Source: Microcyclospora pomicola (lineage: Eukaryota; Ascomycota; Dothideomycetes; Capnodiales). From it: DNA of 64,000 bases. Location: positions 1,116,001 through 1,180,000 of the forward strand of contig NHNY01000004.1 of NCBI GenBank assembly GCA_002786065.1. The letters are read 5' to 3'. Under the pieces are notes generated by a model. That model did not search any database. It was given only the letters and a program-made list of their open reading frames with translations, and was not told the origin of the DNA. Below are positions 22,873 to 33,195 of the stretch, piece by piece. Made by a program: the position numbers and the translations under genes. Positions within the stretch are counted from its first letter, which is position 1, and every line of letters starts with the position of its first letter.

Positions 22873-23373
22873 CTAAGCGGAAAGGATCTTGGCGACCTCC
22901 TCCTTCATGGCACCCATGTCCTCGGTCTTGTAGACCTCGGCGTTGTCCTTGTAGATGACGGCGGCGGGGGCCTTGCTGACCTTGAAGTACTCCTGGAGAA
23001 CGCAAAGATGGGTCAGAGAGTGCTGAGGTTGGAGTTTGGCGGGTGAGGGGGGTTGGCGGCAGGCGGACTTACGAGGATCTTCTTGTTGTCGGCAACGTCG
23101 GCGCTGTAGGCGACGGTGGTGGAGGCGAATTTGGCAGCACCCCTGGGAAGGGAATCATGTCAGCATAAGAGCGGCGGGCTGGGGGTGAGACGATTGAGGT
23201 ATGCGAGAGGGTCAAGAGCAGGCGAGCAGAGCAATGCTAGAATGGTAAACGACATACTCGTTGGCAGCGTCTGGGACGGGGCCCTCGTGCAGGTAGATGA
23301 AGACGTATTTGCCGGGGTTGCCAGTGAGGGCGGCGTCGAAGTCCTCCTTGTTGTTAAGAGCAGTGTGAACCAT
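22873..23373 (-). CDS. Thioredoxin-fold protein lacking the CxxC active site
   Basis: Three exons (23258-23373, 23073-23142, 22992-22873) encode 101 residues. The order of elements follows a thioredoxin: an N-terminal helix (NNKEDFDAAL), a strand (KYVFIYLHEG) where the WCGPC loop would follow, a second strand (TTVAYSADVADNKKILEYF), then VSKAPAAVIYKDN with the proline in the cis-Pro position, and a C-terminal helix. There is no cysteine in the whole protein; the active-site loop reads EGPVPDAANE. It therefore cannot act as a dithiol oxidoreductase and may be a chaperone-like or binding protein (inference). Codons are strongly biased to C-ending synonyms (GTC, GCC, AAG, ATC), suggesting high expression. 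Introns are 115 and 80 nt with good consensus ends. Confidence 0.78.
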
Positions 23374-24780
23374 GTTTGCGGTGTTGGAGTGTTGGAGGTG
23401 GTGGATGAGGCAGAGTAGAGTAGAAGAGATATAAGCAAGAGAAGGAAAAGACTCAAGAATCACCCTCTGCGCTCTGGTGGTGGCAGAGATCTAATATATC
23501 CATCGACCTGCTCTTCTGGCCCCTTCTACAGTGGGTCGGCGGGATGGTACCGAGGGAGGCCAGTGAGTGTATGTAGTGGCGGTGTGAAGGATAGTACGTG
23601 GTTGAACACGAACGGCCATGCGCGTCTGAGGTGCCGGTGCTTTGGACCTGCATATCGCCCAGCACCGGACGGTTTGCCTAAGCAGTCCCGGACGCTTTGG
23701 ATTGGATTGCAGTGGACCCTTACGATGCGTTTGGATCGACTAGATCTGTAGTATGCAACGGGTGTATGTCGAACGGTGCAAGCTAGGTAGCTCTGGACGC
23801 AACGAAAGCCTTGCCCGGTGCTTGCAGTGCACGTAGACCGTGAAGGACGTCTGGCTTGGTATATACCGTATACTGAAGACATGTAGCACCGGTGAGTCTA
23901 CCGTACCTGGCAGGTTCCAAAATCAAGCCCCTGTTGCAGGCCGTCAGAGTAAGTGAAGTGAGCGGTAAGTGATCCAATGGTGGAGAGTGAGGGGCGGCGC
24001 ATTGGAAAGGCACTTAAGAGGTGGGGTGATGAACGAGTGGGGAGCCCGAAATGGCCTGCAGGGACTACTCTAGTTCTACAGTAACTAGCGGGCGTGAATC
24101 AAACAGTCTGTGCATCAACGCAGTGATAGATAAGAGCCGCAGACCGAAGCACAATCCGCTGCATGATTGTGATGGATCGAAGGAGTTCGTGACATGTATT
24201 GGTAGCTACAGAGGTTATTGGCATTGTGGTGGACCTCGCCAGACTGCAGCAAGACCCCACCGAAAGCACGACGCCGAGAACCCCCCGCAAAGACTCGATC
24301 CGAGAAGGATAGAGATCTCATTACCTTTGTCCCTCCGTCGGGCCCCCGAATGGAGAGCCGAGCCGGGTCCCATGGCGGTTCACCTCACAAAACAAGACGC
24401 TGCCAAGCGGTGAGCTTGCCGCGAGAGATGCGCAGCCAGGCTGTCGATCGGACGGTGCCATCGATCGGGACCATGACATTGTGTAAGCGACTTCCAATGC
24501 TGGAATCGCCGGGCCGTTGATCTCGCCAGACTGAAGATCGGCGCACATGGTTATTGGTTAGTGGCATTGTAGAAAATGAGCAGAATTACCGAGAACATGC
24601 TGACTGGGATTCGGTACAGTTCTTCAACGTGTAGGGCTAGCTATGTGTGTGACCATGGCGACCTTGCTCATGGAGGAATTCTACATTCCTCTCTGAATAA
24701 CACTGTAGATCGTAGATCATGCATTGCATTCAGCCATTGGTCGCATCATCGAGCTTCATTTCAGAAACACGACACTCGCC
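23374..24780. other. 1.4-kb intergenic region
   Basis: This contains the promoter of the thioredoxin-fold gene and the 3' flank of RAD16. Several short frames exist on both strands, but none has codon usage, introns or motifs that suggest a gene. Confidence 0.5.
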
Positions 24781-27700
24781 TCACGTGCCACGGAAGAGGA
24801 ACGTCATGTCCTCCGGCGTCAGCTTCTCCATCGATGCCTTGTCGTTGTTGATCGTGCCGTTGATCATGTTCGCCTTCTTCTCCTGCAGCATGACCATGCG
24901 CGACTCGACGGAATCTTCGATACAAAGTCGGGTGATGACACATGGGCGTTTCTGGCCGATGCGATGGCAGCGGTCGGCGGATTGCCACTCGGCAGCAGGG
25001 TTCCTAATCATGTCTTGTTAGCCTATCATACCAGCAAAGATCCGGACGCCATGTATGCTTACCACCACGGGTCAACGATGAACACTCGACTGGCTTCCGT
25101 GAGGTTGAGTGCAACACCACCCGCCTTGAGTGAGACGAGGAAGACCTCGACGTCGGTATTGTTCATGAAGTACTCAATGCTGCGCTGGCGCTGGATGGGT
25201 GTCATGGAACCGTCGAGCATGACAGTGTTGAACCCGGCACGGCGAAGACGCCACTCAATTAGCTGCAGCATAGAGGTAAATTGCGAAAACACGATGGACT
25301 TGAGGGTCTGTTTCTTGGACCGCAACTTGTAAAGATCGTAGATGAGCATCTCAATCTTGGTCGATGAGGTCCAGTTCTCCATCTTGATGCGGTTGATGAT
25401 GCTCGACTTCTTCACGCAGTCCTCGTCTTGTTCAATGTCCGGCTGGTCCATATCGATAGCCAGAGGGATGTGGCATCGTGGACAATCAGCCTCACCTTCA
25501 TCGGCCTCGACAGATTGGACGTAGTTGCGGACACAAGATCGACAGAAGTCGTGTTTGCACTGCGAGCGGATGGCCTCCTCAGCCACCTCATCGCAGATGT
25601 TACAAACAAGGACGTTCTGCCCATCAGGAGCCGAGTGTCTTTTCAACAAAAGATCGGGATGATTGGCAACTTGGCGCACTGGAGGAAGTTTGTGTCAGTC
25701 TTGCACACATACGTGTTCGCGAGGGTCTTACTTTGCATGATCAAACCAAAAATGTTTGCGTAGTTATTGAGCATGACACCGCGTGATACATAGGTATCGA
25801 ATGTACGAGCCTAATCTGTCAGCTAGAAACCTTTCATAATTGCATATCTGTGCTTACCGTGTTCGTCATGATGCTTGACGAGAAATCGCGTTCAATCTCC
25901 CCGAAGAACTCATTGTGCACGATGACCTCTTTTGGCGGCAGCTCCATGGAGCTAACGTGATCTCGTTTCATGCGCCGCAGCATGATCCGGGCGGTAATCA
26001 TATGCAATTTGTCCATAGCCTCCTGACGATCTTTGGGATCCTCGGAGGTCGTCAATGGGTTGAGAAGCTCCTGGTTGAAAACAGACACGTGCTCTATACC
26101 TGAGTGCTTGCAACCGGCGCACATGTGCTCGTCATTCAGCTTCCAGTGCAGCATAGCACATGGGCACTTCTTGCAAAAGTAGTCGGCAAAGGGTCGCACC
26201 TCAAGAAAGCGCAGCAGAGAAAAGAACTCGCCGATGCGGTTCTGCACTGGAGTTCCAGAAAGGCACCACTTGTAAGTACCTTTGAGCGCGAAGCATGCCT
26301 TAGCTACGCCAGTCGTACGAGATTTGATGCTGTGAGCTTCATCCAAAATGAGTCGATGAAAGTGGATGCCATGAATTGGGGAGTCTTCCTTGACGATGTC
26401 ATCGCCACGGCTCCATCCCTTCGTTTCTTTTCGATAGAGTGACTCCAGAGAGTTGTACGAAATCATGATCACGTCGTTCTTCTTGATCTCCTTCACGGAC
26501 ATATTCTTGACTTTCGAGTTCTGTCCATGGTAGACAAGCACCTTCAGCTTTCCATCGGTGTATTGGTTGATTTCGGTGGACCACTGCATCAATGCGACAG
26601 GCGGGACAATGACAAGTGTCGGTTCCTTCTGGGGGTAGTCAGACATGATCAGCGAGACGGCTTGGATCGTCTTGCCCATGCCCATCTCATCACCCAGGAG
26701 TCCACCCTTATAGTGAGTCTTTTCCTGTCTGGTCATCCAGTTCAAGCCCTCAAGCTGAAAAGGTTTGAGCTTTCGATTGATGGATTCGGGCTGCGCGGCC
26801 TGCACAGGCTTTATGATCGGAGTCTCCCCAAGCGTTTTCCACATGGTCTTGATCTGGGGATGTGCCTTCTCTAACTTTTTCCTTTCACGTCCTTTGCGAC
26901 CAAGGAGACTATTCTGCATGATCTCCTCTGCCTCCGCGAAGATCCGGTCAGCATCTTCTTCCGTCAGATTGCCAAAACGAGGTCGGCGATTGCCGAATCG
27001 ACCACGCTTGCGAGCGTTTGTCGGACGCCGTGCAGGAGCGACGGTAGTTGTGCGCGATAGGAGTATTTCATCAGACTCGGCATCGCTAATGCCTGACGAG
27101 ACTGCTGCTGAGTCCTCGTCGTCTGTGAAATCATCGCCATCACTCGATAGATCGCCAACACTCTGTGCATCACTGAGTTCCGAGAGACTGTCCTCCACTA
27201 CAAGTTTTTTTGCCAAACTCGCGCGAGCTTTAAGTGAAGCCGCCCGACGTGGAACGGCGCCTGCCTTGCCCTTCCCTTTGTTTGCCGGCGTCGGCTGAAT
27301 TACAGCTCTGGATTTGCCAGCCTTCTGTTGCTTTGAACGACTGCGAAGCGGAATGTCATCCTCAGACTCCTCTTCCATCTCCAGCTCACTCAGCTCACTC
27401 AGTTCGCTGTCCTCATTTAAGGAGTCCTGAACGCTGTAGTCATTGCCCTTCTTACGCTTGTTCGAGGTCGCTACAGCGCGATTGTACTCCTCCTCTTGCA
27501 GTTGTCTCGCCAGGTCCGCATCGGCATCCTCAGCATCTTCCTCGTTGTCGATCGATGTACCTGCACCTGCACTTTCGGCGAGCCGATGTTGCCTCTTTCG
27601 CTTCAGTCCCACAGCACCTCTCGTTGATCCTCCAGGCGTCGTGCCGGGGGTCTCGAGTGCATCGACACTGGGTGTGCTTCTTGCGGAGGATAGTGATGTT

Positions 27701-27846
27701 GAATCGCTTGCGGCTCGAGCGGGGATCGTTTCTGTCGGAGTCGTGGAAGTCATGGCGGGAATGGCAACCTCCTTGAGATGCCGTCTCCTAGACGGTATCA
27801 CAGTGATTTCGTCGTCGGAGTCGTGGAGGTTTGAGGAGTTCGCCAT
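24781..27846 (-). CDS. RAD16: RAD16-type SNF2 ATPase with RING finger
   Basis: Four exons (25858-27846, 25732-25810, 25063-25678, 24781-25003) give 968 residues. The protein is the ATPase/ubiquitin ligase subunit of the global-genome nucleotide excision repair complex with Rad7. An acidic disordered N-terminus precedes the SNF2 domain with Walker [17 protein letters not shown] and the DEAH box [13 protein letters not shown] Cys-rich insert (CKKCPC with CAGCKH) and a C3HC4 RING ([24 protein letters not shown]) lie between the two helicase lobes, the arrangement typical of Rad16. The second lobe carries [18 protein letters not shown] and, across the last splice, [20 protein letters not shown]. 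The C-terminus [15 protein letters not shown] is a Rad16 hallmark. The ATG at 27846 ([13 protein letters not shown]) is used; the further open frame upstream lacks an ATG. Confidence 0.94.
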
Positions 27847-28612
27847 CGAGCTGAAGTTGGGTTTGATCTTGCCACCGACGGATAGTGAGGCAGGTGCGTC
27901 CCGCTTCGGATCAGGCTGCGCTCTTAGTATCGAGTTTCTCGGCTGCTCAATCCCGTACACACGTGTGAAGAAGAAGCCTGAGATGTGACTATCGTCCAGA
28001 TGTGTGGTGGCAAGAACAAGGACGGTCGGATGGTGACATAAGACACTGATGCTGGAATACTTCTTACGGTGGCGATCAGGGTTTCAGATACAGGGGCAGA
28101 TCAGCCTCGCGCTTCACTACATGCGATATCTTTTCTTGCTATCTAACATGGCAAAGTGCCCGCAGGCGACAGCAGGAACACATGAAATCTCATTACTTGG
28201 TACATGCCTATTCATCAGCATTGTTGCTCATGTCTTCAAATGTCTGCATCATCTGTCTTGACCTCATTCCATCGATATCGGTGTCTGCGGTTGATAAGAC
28301 GGGAAAAGCGTGCGCGCTCCCGTTTCGCGTGACGATCGTGTTCTGAGCTTGTGATTGGCTTCGTTGATCGGATACGCATATGCGACCACTTCCGACTTCA
28401 CGTCGACGGTTGTAGAAACTCATAGCAGTTGTGTATGTTGTCGTCCGCAATCTTCCTCCCATTCATAGCCAAGAGCAACGATAGTCGCACCTTTACAGTC
28501 CGCTTGAGCGTACTCTTGCTCATTGAGTATTTGTGTGCTCCCTTCACCACCCAGTGCTGCTGACGCCGCCGCTGCCGCCATGCCAAATCCAACAGTACAA
28601 GGAATGACTTAC
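27847..28612. other. Intergenic: RAD16 promoter
   Basis: This is the 5' region of RAD16 and the 3' flank of the next minus-strand gene. No additional gene was recognised. A splice-like GAGTAAGT lies just past the neighbouring stop codon, near 28605-28612. Confidence 0.45.
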
Positions 28613-29383
28613 TCAACAGGTTCTCGTGATAGATGCCACTACCATCTTCCAGTCTGATCGTTTGACCCTCTTCCAGCGCTTGCACATCACGCCCACCTCT
28701 AGATTTCTGCCATGTAAAGGGCGAAAGGTGGATCGAAGTAAGGGAAGGTCGAGACATGGATGCTTCAAGATGATGAGAAGCTTGTATGATGAAGAGAGCT
28801 CTCGCGCAGTGTTCACCCACTGTCGTATGTGGTCTCCGGCGCCCTGACTCCCTGATGTCGAACGCGTTGTCCTGTTGTCTGAGGTCGCGCGTGTAGGCGG
28901 ACGCTTGAAGATGTTCAGCGCTACCCGCATGTCAACCACGCGCAGGACGATTCCTTTAGCGGCGACCACGTCCAGCATATATCTGAAGTTACGAAGAGAA
29001 ATTGCATCGTGGAAGGCGAATGTCGTATGGCCAGCATGGCCGTCGAGGAAATCTGCGAACTCCTGTACAGTGTTGGTGGTTTCCAGTCCGAAGACCTTGG
29101 GCACACTGACAGCACGCATGCAACGGTGCTCAGTCGTTTGTGTCGGCTTCGACGTCAATATGCCAGTCGTGTAGTCGACGTGGAGGACGTCTACGTCCAG
29201 GTCGACATTGTTTGGTTCCATTCGGAACAGCTGCCGCCTGATATTATCCTTGATCTCCAGAGGCAATCTTGACATATCTATATGCCTACTTGGTGGTTGT
29301 CCGTTGGTTGTTGGCTGGCTCTTCACGTCGCCGCTCACGAGTTCTGCCTTCTTTGAAGCCTGTCGTCGGATATGAGTATTCAT
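28613..29383 (-). CDS. Hypothetical protein with N-terminal F-box-like LPLEIKDNI motif
   Basis: An uninterrupted frame of 256 residues starts at a true ATG (MNTHIRRQASKK). After a polar N-terminus it reads MSRLPLEIKDNIRRQLF, resembling the opening helix of fungal F-box/2EXR-type proteins. Mixed alpha/beta sequence follows, such as DLDVDVLHVDYTTGIL, HTTFAFHDAISLRNFRYML and GIVLRVVDMRVALN, ending in a basic segment (MCKRWKRVKRSDWKM). That pattern is common in lineage-expanded ascomycete proteins of unknown function, but I do not recognise a specific family. A strong donor (GAGTAAGT) directly after the stop, in another frame, leaves open a longer spliced version. It is transcribed away from the eL41 gene's 3' end on the same strand. 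Confidence 0.6.
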   Translation of the reverse strand: MNTHIRRQASKKAELVSGDVKSQPTTNGQPPSRHIDMSRLPLEIKDNIRRQLFRMEPNNVDLDVDVLHVDYTTGILTSKPTQTTEHRCMRAVSVPKVFGLETTNTVQEFADFLDGHAGHTTFAFHDAISLRNFRYMLDVVAAKGIVLRVVDMRVALNIFKRPPTRATSDNRTTRSTSGSQGAGDHIRQWVNTARELSSSYKLLIILKHPCLDLPLLRSTFRPLHGRNLEVGVMCKRWKRVKRSDWKMVVASITRTC

Positions 29384-30343
29384 GGCCCCCCTTCAGATCA
29401 TGGTGTTGTAATGCTTACCATCCTGATGCGTCGGTTGAGGTAGTGGAAGAACGCTTTGTTGATGCTAATGTTGCTGGTCGGTGATGTTGCTGGTGGATGT
29501 AAGTGAAGAGATCTAGAACGAGCGAGTTCAATTAACTACCTGAGGTAAGGTGTTCTATCATGTGAAAGAAGGTGCAATACAAACATCACCATGAGTGTTC
29601 CTGCAATGACCGTGCTTGCACGTGCAATAATTTGGTGCATGATCTTCGGATCGTCATGTGCGCGAGAACAAAAATGTTTGTGTATACAGATCGGCAGGAA
29701 GTCTTGAGTATCGGCCATACAAAGACTGAACACCATGTTGCTGTCGCCTGCTCTGCTGAAGAGCTTGGCTCATGCCTCCCTATGGATGTCCGTCATGCAG
29801 TCGTGATTGAAGTGGATGATGCCCCGACCGAACGAGCAGACCTACAATGCAGTACCAGAATTATAACGGCTGAAAGCGTAGTGGCACGAGACGTAAGGAT
29901 GAGTGTCTCAATCATTCACCGAGCGGAACTCTCATGACATTGACTTGAGCTGAATCTAGGGTGACATGGTAAGAAGACGCGGTTTCAGGGTCAGTTCATG
30001 TGTGATACACTACTATCTGTTCTGAAAAAGGCTTTTTGCACAAGTCTTGTATGACCTCAAAGGCAAGCTCGACACAAAAAGGCCGAGGATGCCGGTATTA
30101 GAGAATCTGCAATGACCAGCGCTGATGGTGCGTAAACACTCCCAACTCGCAATGTGAGTTTGCTTCAGCCCATCTGACATTCATGTCCCATTCGATTCAT
30201 CCCAAAGTTGCTGTCATTGATGCTGAGGCGCGCTGTCAGGCATTGGTTCCTTCCTTCAGCGCGGGGCTGGAATGGTCGCGTGATGATATGAGGCGACGGA
30301 TCATGGAGTCGTTGATGGGTGTCATTGGTTGTGGGCGAGTTGT
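29384..30343. other. Intergenic region between hypothetical gene and eL41
   Basis: This 960-bp stretch contains the promoter of the hypothetical gene and the 3' end of the ribosomal protein eL41 gene, both on the minus strand. Nothing else was recognised. Confidence 0.5.
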
Positions 30344-30481
30344 TTACTTGCTGTACAACGGTCAGTGAGGTGCGACACGTTGGAAAGCAGTGGCATTGGG
30401 AGTAACGAACCTGCGAGCTCTCGTCTTTCTTCTCTTACGCTTCAGTCTGCGGACACGCTTTTTCCTCCACTTCGCTCTCAT
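30344..30481 (-). CDS. RPL41: 60S ribosomal protein eL41 (25 residues)
   Basis: Reading the minus strand from the ATG at 30481 gives MRAKWRKKRVRRLKRKRR, then KTRAR, the near-invariant sequence of eL41, the smallest eukaryotic ribosomal protein. Coding exon 1 is 30411-30481. A 60-nt intron (30351-30410; donor GTTCGT, branch-like CTGAC, acceptor TACAG) interrupts the second-last serine codon. Exon 2 (30344-30350) supplies the last base of that serine, then Lys and TAA. Total coding length is 78 nt, exactly 25 residues plus stop. A second intron, in the 5' untranslated region, ends 15 nt before the ATG. The protein sits at the subunit interface of the ribosome. Gene finders with a length cut-off will miss it. 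Confidence 0.95.
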
Positions 30482-30496
30482 CTTGGGCGAGTTTGA

Positions 30497-30560
30497 CTGT
30501 GCAAATGTCAGTGAAAGGCCTCAGACGTCAACACTGCAACCGCTGCGTATCAAGACATAC
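30497..30560 (-). other. 5'-UTR intron of RPL41
   Basis: On the minus strand, CGGCAAAAG is followed by a GTATGT donor, a TTTCACTGACAT branch region and a TTTGCACAG acceptor, 64 nt in all. It ends shortly before the eL41 start codon. Introns next to the start codon are common in fungal ribosomal protein genes. Transcription must therefore begin upstream of 30561. Confidence 0.75.
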
Positions 30561-30829
30561 CTTTTGCCGTTGATGAGTTTGATGGATGCAGAAGGCAAGA
30601 AGAGCTGTAGCTCAAATCCGGAATTTGGATATGACCGCACATGCGCCAAGGCACTAGACTGGAATGAGCATAGATCTCACGTGATGCGAGTGATCCACAT
30701 CGCGTCACTCCAACACAACATCAGATGGAGGCATTGATATTCATGCTGGTCTGCGTGACAGAAATGCAAGCATACATAGTTCCGTGCAGCGAGTACGACA
30801 CATCAGACGGTGGCTTTCCAGATGACAAC

Positions 30830-32908
30830 ATGGCCGACATAACAGGACTCTCGCCTGAAAGCGACCGCTCGGAGAATATGGTCGCACATCTCTGCTTCCA
30901 GCACTCTGCTGAGCCCACCAAGGACGGTCCGTGAGAAGACCGCTCGCACCATAAAGCTGGCAAACATCTGACCGTCACCAGAATACATCGTAGTCCATGG
31001 TGACGATGAGTTCGACGTTGGACGTTCCGACATTCCCCTCACCTGGAATGTGAACCGCATGACCATCTCAACGCACCATCTGCGTTTCCATTGTGTAACC
31101 TATGAAGGTGACACTGATGGGCCACACATATTGCCAATGGTATACGTACGAGTTCTTTCCTCTCGTGTCGTTGAGCTGCAGCGCTCGAACTTCAACAGTC
31201 TGAGCTGCGGGAGTTCAATCTGCAGGAGTGACGGAGACATCTTGCTCAACCATCTGGATGTCTTATACCTCACACCTACCATCAAAATCACGTTCTTAGG
31301 TTCTGAAAATGCACCTTTTCTCACTGCTGCTCAGCAAAGAGAGACCCGGTTGTTTGCCAATCGTTTCATTGTGACAAATCGGCTGCTGGGTAAGGGCGGC
31401 CAAGCATCCGTGGTCGTAGCGATCAAAACATCAACTCGTCGTCAGTATGCATGCAAAATTGTGTCTGCTCCAAGCTTGACGATTGCGACCACTGCAGCAG
31501 AAAATCGCAAGGCGATGAAGCAACGAGCGGACATGACACGCGAGTATACGATCCTCAAAAGTCTCAATCACCCAAACATCATATCTCTTGAGCAAGTCTT
31601 TTATTCTGACCACAACACATATATACTTCAGGAGCTCGTAACTGGTGGCGACTTGTTATCACATATTGACAGCAAACAGCAGCTAGGAAGTCCCCAAGCA
31701 GCAGTCATTGTCCGACAGGTGTTGAAGGCGGTCGAATACCTCCATGACCATCACATTGTCCATCGTGACATCAAGCCTGAAAATGTGCTGCTGACATCGT
31801 GGCGGGAGGGTGCTCGCGTTGTGCTCACAGACTTTGGCCAAGCCCGGTACTTGATGGACACTCAAGAAGCGGGTAAGGTGCCATCAGTGTTTCGAATGCA
31901 AAGCAAAGTTGGTACCTTTGGCTATCTTGCGCCGTGAGTAGCATTGAAGCTCCATGATATCAGTAGCACTAACACTGTAGCAGCGAGATTGCATCACTCT
32001 TTGCGGACAATGTAGAGGCAAACGTAGGTTACAGCGAAGCAATCGACATGTGGTCGGTCGGTTGTCTTACGGCAATACTTCTCACTGGCACATCTCTGTT
32101 CGGAGGCAGTAACAAGACATGCAGTGTCCTCAATGAAGTGCAAGCATATCCAGCTCAGCTCGCGACCTTAGACACAGGTCATCAGTGGAAAGCGGTCGGC
32201 TGTACCCCAAAAGCCTTCATTAAAGGCTGTCTAGACCTCAACGAAGACCAGAGACTCACTGCTAAGCAAGCGCTCGCCCACACATGGTTTACGAACAGTC
32301 AATATGTCAATGAGATGCATGCCGCCTATCAGCGCGCTGTTCGAGACTGGAAGCCTCGTCCGCATTTACATGCTCAGGTTGAGCTTCTTGCTATTACCTC
32401 ACCACACTCTCCGGAGCCTTCGTCCAATATCATCAGCTCGTCCCACACGTCTCACCACTTTCCTGTCCTGCCATCACGCCCGCCGATGCTCTATCCAAGT
32501 CCCTTCAACCAGCGCACCCACACACCACTTCCTCAAATACACGAAGACACGACTCCTCCAATCCCGGAATCGACTCTTGACCATGGCACCGCATTCGTCA
32601 AATCGCCAGCACGTATTCTGGATACGCCACAGCGTCGCCGGAAGCCAATCATATTCCTGCCAGATTATGCCTCGCACTCAAGCCTAGATCAAGACAGCCT
32701 CAGCCCGCCAAAAAGCTTCCACGAGTCGCTTTTCCGTCCATTGCCTGCAGGAACGCAGTTCACAATCACGGCTTCACAGCCCACATCTAGGCCTTCTACC
32801 GTGCAGAGTACAGAAAAGCGCTCAGGCTTGGATACGATGTGCAATACGCACGCCCACGACATGGACGCAGGAAGGATGACCAGACGACGACTCACCCCGG
32901 AATGTTGA
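30830..32908 (+). CDS. FHA-domain Ser/Thr kinase, Mek1/Rad53-Cds1-like
   Basis: Three exons (30830-30926, 30982-31933, 31984-32908) give about 657 residues. The N-terminal FHA domain shows DVGRSDIPLTW, ISTHHLRFHC and GDILLNHLDVLYLTP. The CAMK-type kinase domain follows: glycine loop LGKGGQASVV, lysine in YACKIV, catalytic HRDIKPENVL, DFG in LTDFGQARY, then GTFGYLAPE completed across the second splice, and IDMWSVGCLTAILLTG. The family covers checkpoint kinase Chk2/Rad53 and the meiotic kinase Mek1; a single FHA domain and the overall layout resemble fungal Mek1-like proteins, but I cannot separate these by eye. The C-terminal 220 residues are Ser/Pro-rich and disordered. The first intron has a poor donor (GTCCGT). 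An ATG at 30725 is also in frame but lies close to the eL41 transcript start. Confidence 0.82.
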
Positions 32909-33195
32909 CGTTGACGAGGGACAGAGACAAGCATCAAGGGAACACGTTCGCAAATGTTTGAAGCATTCCTACCCATTTCTCGCTTTACATGTTTAGCTAC
33001 ATTCACTTTTCGCCAACGTTTTTATGGATTTTATGAGGCTGGACTGCTGTTACTTCCTAGTGGAAATGCATGTAGAAACCGAATATATATCTCGCTAAAA
33101 CAATGCAATATCACCAATGCTCCCACGATCTGGACTGAGTCCTGACATTCCGCTTTTTATGAATTTCTCATCACCATGTTCGTAAGTCGTCATGA
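32909..33195. other. Convergent intergenic region
   Basis: Short AT-rich gap between the stop codons of the FHA kinase and aspartokinase genes; it presumably holds both 3' ends. Confidence 0.5.

Noticed and set aside
28398-28820. Alternative 140-codon frame overlapping the end of the hypothetical gene
   Set aside because: It has no own start context or domain and mostly shadows the 256-codon gene; a spliced extension was noted as a possibility but not adopted.
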